Positions 52,501 through 64,000 of a stretch of 64,000 nucleotides of DNA are shown here, in pieces; the first letter of the stretch is position 1, and each line of letters starts with the position of its first letter. Both the position numbers and the translations under genes were made by a program. A model generated the notes under the pieces. That model ran no database searches, was not told where the DNA came from, and saw nothing but the letters and a program-made list of their open reading frames with translations. This DNA is from Epiperipatus broadwayi (lineage: Eukaryota; Onychophora; Udeonychophora; Euonychophora; Peripatidae), in the NCBI GenBank assembly GCA_028023455.1, contig JAQFVV010006352.1:1692204-1756203 (forward strand). The letters run 5' to 3'.

Positions 52501-53531
52501 TCGACAGAATTCCCAAAGAGTAACTCAAATATTGGAGTTGATCAAGGGATTTCTGTCCCTGATTTTTTTTTTTTTATTTGTTTGAAAACTCACAAATTTT
52601 AAATAAAATTCATAATATTCAAAAAGAGAGACAAAAAAAAAAACGAACATACTATTAAACTTTTAGTAAACACGCACACAAAATAACCTTTAGTTTTTTT
52701 ATTTTAATTTTTTTTTACATATATTATAAACGTAGTTGACTTTGTAAACTGATTTTTTCTGGAAACTAAATTTATTACCTTATTTTGGTGAAATTTGAAA
52801 CTAAAATTTATAAAATTCTAGATAAGGGATAATAGATTTGATCACTTAACTTGATAATAAACATGGCTGATTAACAATTTTAAACTCAGAAAATAGCTAA
52901 AATATTAGTGAGAACAAATCGCGAAAAACTAACTTTAATTATAAATAAATGAAGTTAATATGACTAAATAAAATATATTATTTAATATAGGTAAATATAT
53001 TTTATTTTTAATCGATCCGTTGCAAATAAAAATCTTGTCCTCAGTTATAGTAAAATCTTTATGTACTCTGATGAAAGTTTAAATATAGATTTAAATAGGA
53101 TGTTATCACGGATGACGATCAAGTTTTTCCAAGATCATTATATCATCTGTATTATCGCTTTAACTTCGTAATCCTTCATTCAAAATTGAGAAAAATTATA
53201 AACAGAAATAAAATAATTAACTGAAATAAAATATGCAAATATTGGATTATATCTGTATCTGATTACTATCAGATATAAATATTATCTTAGCAAACACTTA
53301 AAAAGAGAAATATATTACATATCATTATGCAGTTTGGTTTATGTTTCAGAACTTTGTTTTAACATTTATAAATAATAAGTGTATTTTCTTAAAAACATTC
53401 ACTTTATTAGTGATTAAACGCAAAAGCACCGCCACGATGCAAATCTTTTCTGTCTATCAATCGCTTTCCCTTTATTGGGAACGTAGCTTTTCTTGTGGAG
53501 AAACGTATCGGATTTTGATACTTCGGGATTA

Positions 53532-53975
53532 CGGTTCACGGAAACATGAATGAGTAAATTATGCGCCTAAATAACATGTCCTCTACAGCCGTCGTTTGCA
53601 TGCACGTGACAGATGTGTGCATATTTTAGATATATATAACATTTCTCTCTTTGATAAATTGCGAATGTTAAAAAAAAAGACCTGCGCGGTTTGACGCATT
53701 CGGTAGAATGCCCGACTTTTGGGACCAGAAGAACGGTTCACCGAAATATACCTAAGTAAACTATGCGCCTAAAATAACCTGTTCCCTATAGCCATTATTT
53801 GCGTACTGATGGTAGACGTGTGCATGTTTCATATATACATCATTTCTTTCTTTGATAAATTGCAATTGTTAAACAGAAAGCTTCGCGCTGTATTTGCTGA
53901 AGTTGGTAGAGCGTCCGACTAAGACTCTCGTTCGAAATTCTTATGAATTCCCGAGTAATAAAGTTATATGCCTTT
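53532..53975 (+). repeat. Tandem pair of tRNA-derived SINE units
   Basis: Two ~200-base units, starting GGTTCACGG at about 53533 and GGTTCACCG at about 53733, share TATGCGCCTAA, TTTGCATGCA/TTTGCGTACT, GTGTGCAT, CTTTGATAAATTGC and a tRNA-like body (TTCGGTAGAATGCCCGACT and TTGGTAGAGCGTCCGACT, A-box-like). The second unit is the inverted partner of 52351-52500. Confidence 0.6.
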
Positions 53976-54719
53976 TTAAAAAAGAAATAAAGGAAACTTT
54001 TTTTGTCCTTTACAAACTTTATGGTGCCAAGTCTTAATTAAAATTTTAAAACATTTTTCACATATGTATGCTTTTGAAAAACAAATTTTTAAAAACTTTA
54101 TAGCTGCACATATTGATAAATAATATTAAATTAAATAATTGTAACTTATTATATGTATACCTAAATTCAAAATTTGAGAAGACCTAGAACAAAATGTCCT
54201 TCAAATAATTATCTTATATTTACATTTTATCATACTAGCGTGTTTATTTTATATTCGTTTTTATATAAAAAAAGTATTTATACAATTTTGCCCAGTTATC
54301 AATAAATTATTATTAAGAATAATCCGCCACGACCATCATCAATTTGTACACACTATTTTGATTTAAAATCGATTAACCTCTATTATAACCGTTAAATTCG
54401 TTTTGAAACATTGAGATAGTGGTTATAAAGTAGCAGTCATTTTGTAAAATTGCTAACAACAATATAGGATAGTGACTTTCTTAAAACTATTTTTGAAAAA
54501 TATGTGGCATTTAAATTGAAAATCTATAACAGAGTTTATTCATTACACAATATACAATATTGTTTGGAATATAAAATATAATGGATCCCCTTTATTTAAT
54601 TTTTATCCAGTGACTTTACACATCATTCAAAACTTTCATTTATGAAATATCCAAAGTAAAGATTTTAATCTTTAACAACTAAATCAAAAATATCTGTTTT
54701 ATTTTAATTTTGAAAAAAG

Positions 54720-57700
54720 AAACAAATAGTATCAGATTAATTTGCTTTAAATTGTTTAATACTCTAATCGCATTTGATTATTGGATGCATTTAAAACTTT
54801 TTTTGTTATCATTATCCGTATAACCTAATAATAAAATAAAACTCGTTTTTTTTTTTTTTTTTGCCAAAGAAAATCAACATGAAAACTATGAAATGTCGAT
54901 TTGCATAAAAAGAAAAGGATCAATTTCTTGAGAGTATAAGTGTGTTATTTTATCATAGGAAATAATACATTTTGTTTGCAATGATTATGTAAAAAGTCTT
55001 GAAAATTAGAAGAGCAAGCCCAAGCTTTACATTTATAAATAAGACGGTATACGATTAAGTAGATAGTCTAGTTATAATATATATAGAATCTTTTTTTTTT
55101 TTTACAAATGCCTTATTTTTAGAAAATACTTAGAACAATCACTCTTTAATAAATATAAATAATATTATTTTTAATTGGTTAAAATTATTATATTTTTCAG
55201 AATTTTGGTTCTATACTTTAGATCAAAAATATCAATACTATTTTCATGTGGCAATTTATTTTGTAAATAGTTATATATATATATATATTATTTATTCACA
55301 AGATCTATAATTTCAAAAAAATTATAATTAATTTTTTATATGTCAAATATGGTGTTGCAGTAATTTGGAAAGGGGGAGAGAGTAAATACCAATACGCATA
55401 ACTCTATGTTTGAAATGGAAAAGCATAACTTAGTTTCTCTTCTTTCTTTTACATTATATATATATATATCGTTTTTACATTCTATATTCTCAGATACTAT
55501 ATGTAATAGTTTCAAATCATAATAGCGGTAAATTTAAAACAATAATAATATATCAAATAAGCAGAAGTCCTTCATATTAAGAGGTGAGATCCTGCATTTA
55601 TATATATATATATCATGCGATATTAGCAGATTGTCTATTTATTACACAATCTTTAAAATTGGTTTATAAATATTCTCTTTAATTTTTTATACAACGGCGA
55701 ATCGAGATGTACTTTGAAAAAAAAAAAGACTGCTACAAATAATCAGTCTAAAGAATGACTCAGTTTTCTTTCTTTGACAATGAAAAATCTTGCGATTTTA
55801 AATTTACCTTTAATCTAGAAGACACAAAAATATTAAATGAAGAAAGACAACATAAAAAGTAAAAAAATTAAAGAGGTTATTTTTATAAAACAATTTAAAT
55901 ATGTACAATGAATAAACAATCAGCTAATAATGATATACCCAGCACTTCTGAAAAATCAGGAAAAATTGCTTGATATCTGCTTTTTTTTGCCTACATTACT
56001 TCAGTTGATAATGATTACAATCTAATGAAAGTGCTTCTGCTTAATTTATATATTATTATTGTTTATCATTTACCGTTATTATAAGACAAAACTATATATA
56101 TATATGATTTTAGCAAATGTAGTTTACTGACTTAGGTTTAAATCTATATAATTGTTCAAGTAGGTAGGCTTGAATTTCAGGTTGTTAGCTTGAGTAGTAA
56201 AATGGAATTAAATGTAGCTACTAGATGCATAACGAGGTTTGAATTTCAAATATTATTTATGAAAGCAAAATGCTGAAATTGGTTTGGGAGTTAAAAAGAA
56301 ATACAATATGATAATAACTATTTACACAGTCTTAGTATTGATAACAAAAAAGATGTATACTGACACATACACACATTATATATAAATTATATATTGATAG
56401 AAAATAGTTGATAAATGAAAATGCTTAATCATGTAACAATTTTTATTTACATTGTACTGGTAGGCAATTGACAAACATTTAATATTACATTTATGATTAA
56501 TCCATGAAAAAAAAAAACTTATCTATGGTAATTAAAAAATGAACAAATGATATGTGCAGCATCTGGTGTACTAAATTAATTAACACTTCCAAGACTCCAA
56601 GACAGACATTCTATTGGTTGATTGCATTCCATAAATGTGGTAGAAAGAAATGACTTTGAATTAATGATTAATTTATTGATAAGAACTGACAGATTTTCTA
56701 AATGTTTGTATTAAAATTACATTATCACAGTTTCTAGCAGAATAATCTCTCTTAGAATAGATAATCAAAAACATTTATAGACATAATGCCATTTTAAAGT
56801 CATTGTTATTTGATATCAAAGTTATAATCTAGAAATAGTGGTTATATGAGAATAAATATATGGCTGGATAAATTGCTATTTACATTTTTCCTAGTCACTT
56901 CTTTTGATTATAACTAATGGGCTTCTAAAAACTTGATGACACCATTTCAACTTAAATCACATCCTAATTTTACCAGTTACATTATGATATTATCTTCTTC
57001 TAATCATTATTTGTTTGAATTCATTAGATTGATCAATCATTTTGGGAGACAGGTTAATCCCATGACGCAATCATAACAAATAATATTTTAATTCATTTAT
57101 CATACAAATTAAAAAAAGTTTTTTATGAAAATATGGCTAACACATTTGCCGGTCATGTTATTGATTTGGGATTGAAATCTAGGCAAGATAAAACATAAAA
57201 TTATTTTTAGGTTCTAGGCAATATTTGAATTTTTTTAAGTAGTCAATTTAGTTAGTTATCCAATTAGGATCAGTAAATGGATGTAAAGTCAATATTTACT
57301 AGAAGGAAAATAAGAAGGGCGGGTACTATTGCCCTATCCATATTCTAGTTGGCTACTTTGATGGATATTGTTTTCCCTTTTATTAATCAACTCTGGAAAG
57401 CTGCTTAAGAACTTGCATTTTCGATTATTTAAAGTTTATTTTATCTTTTACAAATCAAAAACTAGTTTGAGAAATATAAAATTAATTTTATATATTTCTC
57501 ATAACAATACTATTTTCTGATTTAAATCTTATTGAGGATTTCTACCATTACTGAGCAATGAGGGAGATTCATTTCTATTAGTAACGGCTTAATATTTTCT
57601 AGACACTGATTAAACATTATAAAGTTTTTTCAGTGTTAATAAAGATATTAAGAGTGTTCGGCTTATTTTGTTCAATTAATATATAACGCATTAGCTTAGT

Positions 57701-58790
57701 AATATTAATAAGTACTCACTTTTTAATTACAAAAGATAAGCAATATAAATCCAAGCACTCTGATGAAAATGTTAATATAATTTAAAATCAGTATTTAATA
57801 AAAAAATTCAAAAAACAATGATCATGAATAAAACATTTTTTTTTTTCATTTAAAAAAAAAGTTTAAAAAAATCCCCAAAAGAATCTAGTCAAATATCAAA
57901 TACTATAAGTGATTTACAAGGAAAACAGAAATATTATTTGATTACCAAAACGTAAAAATGCTTTAGCTTTTGATAAAAAATAAGTAGTTTCTTTAATATT
58001 AAAATAGTCTATTTATGGAAAAAGGCATTTCTGGTACGACTGCTAAAAAAATCTCTGAAGCTTAAAGATTTAAAAAGTGATATTCTACAATAACTAAAGA
58101 ATCGAATCCGGAAGTTGTCTAATTATATTATTAATGATTTTAAATTCTGCAGTTATTAAATGTGCACATTTTGAACAAGTATTAATGATTTCAAGTCATC
58201 TGTAAATAACACTAACAAATTGCAGACCCATTAGAATAATAATTATTAGACACTAATTGTTATTTTGTACAATATGAAACAGATAAAGATTTAATCGCGT
58301 TATCATAGTTTTTAAAATTGTAGGGAAAATAGCAATTTATATATTTTTATTTCTGTTAATGTAAATTAATAACGTAAAATTTACTTTATTATTACATTAT
58401 ATATACAGGACTAAATAATATGTCATAAATAGGAGCAATAAATTTTCTCTTAAAATGCTAGCTATATATTAATATAACACACTTTAATATCAAATTAATA
58501 TATCTTACAACTGAAAAATAAATAATTTATGTTCTTGTTACCCAAAATTTTACATGCTTCTATTTATTATATATTATTTAGTATTTTGTAAGTTACATAT
58601 TTGATAGTTTGTTATAATTCTGCTTTGTAAATTTAAATTATAAGCTGATTGAAATAAAGCTGATGGATATCTTATTTGGCATAATGTTTATTCTGATATA
58701 TATTATTTTATATTATGATATTCCTAAAAAATCTTGAACTGTAAGTTGATTCATTATGCAATCAGTTGGTTACTTTGATATATGGCTAAT
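54720..58790. other. AT-rich region, nothing firm
   Basis: No protein-like frame is seen. A weak A box/B box pair (TTAGCTTGAGTAG, AGGTTTGAATTTC) at about 56185-56255 hints at another SINE relic. Confidence 0.5.
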
Positions 58791-58791
58791 A

Positions 58792-58807
58792 TTTTTAGAG
58801 AAAGTTA

Positions 58808-58851
<44 letters not shown>

Positions 58852-58863
58852 TAACTTTCTCTA

Positions 58864-58896
<33 letters not shown>
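58792..58896. repeat. Perfect palindrome around (TA)n
   Basis: ATTTTTAGAGAAAGTTAATTG (58792-58812) is followed by a TA run and its exact reverse complement (to 58868), then a second TA run. It is a strong hairpin or cruciform candidate. Confidence 0.9.
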
Positions 58897-58899
<3 letters not shown>

Positions 58900-60535
58900 T
58901 GGTATGCATCTACTTGCTAAACTCATATATTTAAATCATCAGTAGGTAAAACTAATTTTTTGAAGTTTCAATCAGGTTCAGTATTTTTTCTATTTAGCTA
59001 GCCCTTATTTATATTAGTTAACCAACCAATATAACTATTTACTATTCCTAGTTAGAGATGAAAAAAGAATGTAAAAACATTCAAACATCTCATTACCACA
59101 AACCTTCTTTTTTACATTCCTTTTATAAGGGTAGATTTGAAAAATCTTTTACTCTGAAATGGTCTATTTAAAAACTCATTTCGGCTATAAATAATTGAGT
59201 AATTAAATAAATTGACCGAAGAAAAAATTGTAAGCTTTAATAATTCTAGGCCATCTAAAGAAGAACCGGTTTTTACAGATTTAAATCCAGAGTTATAACA
59301 TTGTAACCAGATCTATAAATTCCTATGACACAAGTCCATTCTTGCTATATAAGTAAAAATATTATATTAATATAGAAGACAGTACAATAAAGAATTCCTT
59401 TCCTTTCTGCTAAAAAATCTTACTACTAGATGTTGATTAGCTTAGTATTATCTTTTTTTTCCCTAGATAGTATAGAATTGCAAAACAAATATAGACTTAT
59501 TTAACATTTCTCCACAGAAAAGCTGCAGAAGAATAAATATTAATTAGTCAAATTAGATAGCAGGTAATTTAATGACTGACTTTATCGTTTTTTAACAATC
59601 TATCCGTAATTACCTCATACCCATTATCCACTAGTAATTAAGGATTAGAAGGTTTGCTATGATAACTTCTATTTGGAAAAAAATTTCTACAGTTGGTTAA
59701 AAAAATTCCACCAGAATCATGATTTGAACCTAAGATTCATCACATGGTACATAGATAAATAAAACATTCCGATGCTCTTTTAGCTCATGAATATAGCATA
59801 CGGCTACTTTTATCTATTAGATATGCATATCTATAAATATTTATATACATTTAGAAATACTAAAAGTATTGTTTTTTTTTGTATAGTATCAAACTCAAAA
59901 ATAAAATTGATAAACTTCCACTTTCATTAATGTAATTGAGAATATTATGTGGATAAAAAAATCCTTCGATTGGTGTGAATTCTGTTTATATATTAACTCA
60001 GAAATAAGATAATAGTCCACTTGATTCATAAGCAGACTTATCTGCACTAAATATTTGACATGATCTGTCAGGAGATTGACTTTTCTCTATTTTCTAAAAT
60101 CTCATTAATAATATATATTACTTTGGAAAAAAAGGGTCTTTTTCTTAAAAAAAACCAAACTTGCCTTGCAGCTATTTGGTTTGTTTTTTGTTTTTTAAAT
60201 GATTATTAATGCAAAATGAAAGCTTTTAACAGCCCCTTCCCCCCCAGTGTAATCAAGTGCGGCTTAGCTAGCACCTGTTATATGTTTTATAATGATTGTA
60301 TATCACAAATGTACGCCATTTGATAACAATTTTAATAAAAGCTTAAGAACATATTGTAAAGAAAGTACTATAACTAATGAAACAAAGCGTTTAAGTTCAT
60401 ATTCATATTATAAATTATATATAAATCATTAAAATACACGCGTACACGCACATATATAAATATAATATATACAAATACGCGCGTGCACTTAAAAGCTTTG
60501 TATGTTATATATAATATAACATTGTCATAAGTTAC
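58900..60535. other. AT-rich region, likely intron of the minus-strand gene
   Basis: No further exon was recognised. It follows the splice donor at 60535, so it is probably intronic. Confidence 0.4.
59715..59830 (-). repeat. tRNA-like SINE relic
   Basis: The minus strand has GAGCTAAAAGAGCATCGG (A-box-like) followed ~55 bases later by TTAGGTTCAAATCATG (B-box-like). The spacing fits a tRNA-derived SINE head. Confidence 0.4.
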
Positions 60536-60704
60536 CTTTAGCATATAGTGTGCCTATATCACTTGCTCTGTTTTCGCTACTTCGTCTAAATGGAGATGAT
60601 TTTGGGCTTCCTGGAGCAGAACCATTGTTCATTTGAATTTGATCTAAAGCTCTACTTAATCTGTCTTTTAGGGAATAAGAAAAGGATGTAAAAGAGGACG
60701 ACAT
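60536..60704 (-). CDS. First coding exon of an unidentified gene
   Basis: The minus strand has an ATG at 60704-60702 with A at -3 and an in-frame TAA 18-20 bases upstream. It opens 56 codons and ends AAAG|GTAAC, a good 5' splice donor at 60536/60535 (phase 1). The peptide begins MSSSFTSFSYSLKDRLSRAL and continues Ser/Pro/Arg-rich (GSPKSSPFRRSSENR), a typical low-complexity, potentially phosphorylated N-terminus with a short amphipathic helix. Codon use and composition stand out from the surrounding AT-rich DNA. I do not recognise the protein. Later exons would lie at lower coordinates, probably beyond a long intron. Confidence 0.62.
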
Positions 60705-61129
60705 TTTAAGATAGTAGTTTTGTTAATTCCTCAGGATAATTTTAAGTATTATAATATAGTCCAAATTTTGTATGTCTTTATTAGAATCATAAAAATATGT
60801 TCTTACTTTTGCTTTATTTTATTATTTTATTTTTTGTTAAGAGTAACCTTTTTTCCCTTCTTTTAACTTCTAATTTCCACCTACTTAATGTTTACTGCTG
60901 CAAGACGTCATAACTTCGCAGATGGGAAAGCAGTGCATGCTGGTAAAATAAAAAGTATTTTAAATCAAAGCGTTCTTTTTAATCAATCAACATTTTACAA
61001 CGCTAGTGAAGAGTGATGGAGGAAGAATGATGGGTTTTCTCTTAATCATCTTATGATAAGCTAAAATCGTTATTTTTCTCATGAAGTGCTTAGTTTTATA
61101 CAGTTGCAGAACATTCGGTTCTTAAAAGA
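60705..61129. promoter_or_regulatory. Candidate bidirectional promoter
   Basis: This 425 bp lies between two divergent candidate start codons. It is richer in CpG than its surroundings. It contains a CRE-like TGACGTCT (minus strand, 60911-60904) and CCAGCATGCACTGC (minus strand, ~60953-60940), resembling part of a ZNF143/SBS promoter motif. TTTTGGCGCAA (61153-61163, E2F-like) lies just inside the plus-strand exon. No TATA box is well placed. Confidence 0.45.
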
Positions 61130-61173
61130 ATGCTTATATTTAAAGTTGTAATTTTGGCGCAACTAGCCTTTGG
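61130..61173 (+). CDS. Possible signal-peptide first exon
   Basis: ATG at 61130 (A at -3, in-frame TAG upstream) encodes MLIFKVVILAQLAFG, a compact hydrophobic signal-peptide-like start. The frame runs into CTTTGG|GTAAGT, a near-perfect splice donor at 61173/61174. Several short upstream open frames precede it (61017-61125). This would be exon 1 of a secreted or membrane protein transcribed away from the minus-strand gene. The candidate acceptor at about 62580 does not continue the frame, so exon 2 is unknown. A chance match is possible. Confidence 0.35.
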
Positions 61174-61179
61174 GTAAGT

Positions 61180-64000
61180 TTGAGGCATTTACGAAAGAAA
61201 ACTTTTACATTTCTGCTAAAGAATCGATACATTAATATTGATTAGAATATCATGCGCCGTTTCGTTGGCAAATTATTAAGACTGACATTTACGCCATTAA
61301 TTCGTAAAATACGTAAAGTTACAATATTTTAAAAAATAACCAATTATTCATAATTGTTTTTTTTTTACTTATAAAAATTAGAAAATAAAGTGAAATATAT
61401 TTTATGAATATAAACCAATTAATTTTTTTTTTAAAAGTAAAATAAATATAAAGAATAATATTAAAAAAATAATATCAGAAATATATAAAATTATTCTTTC
61501 TATATATATTCAATTGTAATATGCTTAATTAATATTTTTTTTGTTATTTAATTGAAGCCACATTTTTTGATTATTCTTATATATATCTACACAATTTTTA
61601 CATCATATTTATATATAAAAAATAAAATAATTGGTAAACTTCGTATTTATTTTTTAGCGTTTTATAAAAATAAATGTTAGTATAGGAACATTATTTTTGT
61701 TATTCTGTACATAATAATTGTCAACTATAAAATACAATAATTAAATATATATATATTAAAATAAAGAAAACTGACAATTAAATAAGATTTAACAAAAAAT
61801 AAATAAAAATGGAATTGTTTCACTTTAAATGGTTATATTTCTAATAAGCAATTAAGAATATCACTAAAAAAAAATCTGTTAGATAAAATAATTGTTTGAA
61901 ATATATATATATAAGAAACAGTAGCTTTTATTAAAAATCTTTTTTTATTATTAATAATCAATTTTATAATTTAATATTACAATTCAAAATAAAAAACAGG
62001 TAAAGCCAATTTTTTATTTAATTATAAAAAGTAATAATTTATGTAAGCGGTTTTAAAAAAAAACATATATATATATATTTGATTTTTATCTAAAATGCTT
62101 ATTTTTATTTTATTACGTTTGAATAAAAATAAATTACCTATAGTAATATAAAAATAAAAGTGTTTGGAGACAAAATGATTCCAAAATATATGTTGCACAA
62201 TTACCTTCCATAAATATATTAATTTCAATTGGTGCATTTATGAATTCATTTAATTTATTTGCAATTCCAAATGATGTAGTACCTAGATAGATTCAAAATT
62301 ATGCCGATAATCATTTTAATATCATTTTTGTAATTTATTTGCCTATACAAAATATTGTTCTTCAGACAATTGTTTTAATTCTAAAACATCTTATTGTAAT
62401 GTTTATTTTCATTTTTACAAATGTTGTTAAAAGTTATAAAGTAAACATTGTAATGTTTTATTAAGCAAAAATTTAGATAATTAGAAAAACACAAATGATT
62501 AATTCTAAGAATATAATAATAGTAATATTGTCGAACTTACATATGTATATATGTAACTTCTTAATTCAATATATAATTACAGGAATGGAAGATTTGAAAA
62601 GAGTAAATGACTCTCAAAATGTTTTTCTCACCAAACCAGCACTTTTCAGTTATCTCGGGATATAAATCTCACATAATATTTATTATCTTTGCTTAGTATT
62701 TATCAACGTCAAATTTATAAAATTTGATTTACAGGTGTCATACTTCAGCCACTCAAAACAATCATACTATTCTCCCCAAATCAAGGAAAATAATAAGTCC
62801 ATTTAAATAAAATGAGAGCATGCATTTAAAAAGCAAATCATTTATAATTTTAGCACACGTGTGTTGTGTGTCAAGAAAACGTATATGTGGGTGCCAATGT
62901 TTTGTAAAATATTCCCCATGTATTTCTTTAAAAAAAAGTTATAAATGGTCTAAAGTAAATTTTAAGAATTATTTTAGTTTATGGAAACATTTTTCTGGAG
63001 GAAAAAATAGTATTTAAAGTAAAAAAAATAGAAACAATATAAACACCAGACTCCTAGGAGTTTTTTATATTTAAGATAAATTAAGGCAATCTAATAGATA
63101 GATAAGAGAAATCTTTTTAGAAAAACAGCGGAAAAGTTTTTTTTTTTTGTTTTTGTGTGTAAGTATGTGTGTGTTTCGGTTTAATTAATTTTAAAAAATA
63201 TTAATGTATAAAAGAAATTATTAAAGTAGATTACAAAGAATAGATTAATTTCTGGAATACTTGTGGCTGATATAATGGATATTTTTTTTAAAAAAATATT
63301 GTTTTCAAAGAGGATAATATAAATACACTTGCTTAAAGAATTTTAAACTAGTTAATTAATATGGGCTTTTAAATTGTATTAGCCAGGAGGCTACTTATTA
63401 ACAAATAAAAAAAAACTTTTTCGGAGGTCAAAGAGTAATGGCAGGTTAGTGTACCTTGATCACAAAGTCATCCATCTTTATATGGAATGCCTCTGAAATG
63501 ACTTTGTTTGACTAACTGACATTGGAATGCCTAATTCTAAATAAAAACTTAATATTATTGTGATTACAATAAAAATTGTCAATATTATTGATTTCACTTA
63601 TGAAAACTCTCAAGAAAAAATGAAAGCAAAGGAACCATCATCAAAAAATACCAGCAGTCATCTATAAAAACACAAAAAAATGAACGGAAAAAAAAGCTTC
63701 ATGTCTTTATTTTACTGCCTCTGAATTTAAAATTGCAACTAAATGCCAGATCAAAATCCTACATTAATATGGAAGTCATTCAAAAATTTTGAAAAAACAA
63801 CAACAACAACAACAATTTGATAGTTACTATATTAAAATTACTAATAAACTGAAGCCAAAAAGACTGTCCATAAATACATTACGATGAGACCAGGGCAAAT
63901 CTTACAGCACAAACATAATTGCGTTCCAAATGTTGTCACAATTATGTGCAAAGAAACGATTGCCAACGTAAAATAAAGAAGGCAAAGAAGAGGTGGTTCA
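61180..64000. other. AT-rich region, possible intron
   Basis: No confident exon was seen. A TATAATTACAG|GAATGG acceptor-like site occurs near 62580, followed by a 27-codon open stretch (MEDLKRVNDS...). AATAAA-type signals occur near 63840 and 63974. None is supported by protein similarity. Confidence 0.4.

Larger units (their letters stand above)
51790..54720. mobile_element. Large foldback element with SINE-containing arms
   Basis: The left arm (about 51790-52510) and right arm (about 53770-54660) are inverted copies at roughly 75-80% by eye. Landmarks read in opposite order: GTCACTGGAT, CATATTTTTCAAAA, GTCACTATCCTAT, CAAATTTTGAATTTAG-type, CAAAAGCATA, CACCATAAA.TTTGTAAAG, and the tRNA-like block with AACAATTGCAATTTATCAAA. 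The ~1.26 kb interior has no transposase. A solitary relative of the right arm lies at 38290-38830. A foldback-type or non-autonomous TIR DNA element is likely. Confidence 0.65.

Noticed and set aside
60301-60500. TA and CG-containing alternating purine-pyrimidine stretch (CACGCGTACACGCACAT), possible Z-DNA regulatory site
   Set aside because: Short, and no independent evidence beyond simple-sequence composition.
62580-62665. Acceptor-like site followed by a 27-codon open stretch, considered as exon 2 of the signal-peptide gene
   Set aside because: The phase from the 61173 donor leads to a stop within ten codons. The open frame is in a different phase and has no similarity I recognise.
62820-63017. 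65-codon Cys-containing plus-strand frame
   Set aside because: No signal peptide pattern, Lys-rich AT-driven composition, and no family resemblance.

Overview
This window is AT-rich eukaryotic DNA dominated by long non-coding stretches, microsatellites and decayed mobile elements. There are no operons, no ribosome binding sites and no long intact genes. Very high A+T, long TATC and TA arrays, Penelope-like, CR1/Jockey-like, RTE-like and hAT elements, and tRNA-derived SINE-like repeats fit an invertebrate animal. A cephalopod such as an octopus is my best guess, from general familiarity and not from a database match.

Layout: 1-4.5 kb AT-rich filler. 4.5-6.0 kb an inverted-repeat element running into a ~685 bp compound tetranucleotide array. 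6.0-6.9 kb a Penelope-like (PLE) endonuclease relic with inverted ends. 6.9-8.5 kb a palindromic MITE and an LTR-like segment with a TATA box. 8.5-22 kb mostly empty, with hairpin MITEs. 22.3-23.0 kb an RTE-like LINE relic. 23.3-24.5 kb a ~390 bp repeat carrying hammerhead ribozymes. 25.5-29.4 kb two near-identical PLE copies fused head to head. 30.5-32.9 kb an LTR-like unit. 35.0-35.6 kb a second inverted pair of hammerhead elements. 42.3-45.1 kb a broken hAT transposase and a non-autonomous hAT with a perfect 8 bp target duplication. 46.5-47.9 kb a TIR element with an internal tandem duplication. 48.2-50.2 kb a LINE relic. 51.8-54.7 kb a large foldback element whose arms carry tRNA-like SINE sequence. 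60.5-61.2 kb two candidate divergent first exons sharing a short promoter-like region.

The most interesting signal is the set of self-cleaving RNA motifs. Two copies (24173-24230 and 35467-35522) keep a full type I hammerhead core, a perfect stem II and a paired stem I. The smaller elements resemble retrozymes, non-autonomous ribozyme repeats thought to move as circular RNA. They lie about 1 kb from a PLE, the retroelement class known to carry such ribozymes. All four ribozyme-type elements with two ends (6.0, 23.3, 25.5 and 35.0 kb) are inverted dimers with the ribozyme strands facing outward, which suggests one shared integration or duplication mechanism.

The likely host genes are confined to 60.5-61.2 kb. 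A minus-strand exon encodes 56 Ser-rich residues and ends in a splice donor. A possible plus-strand signal-peptide exon also ends in a donor. The remaining 3' sequence would be intron or intergenic DNA.
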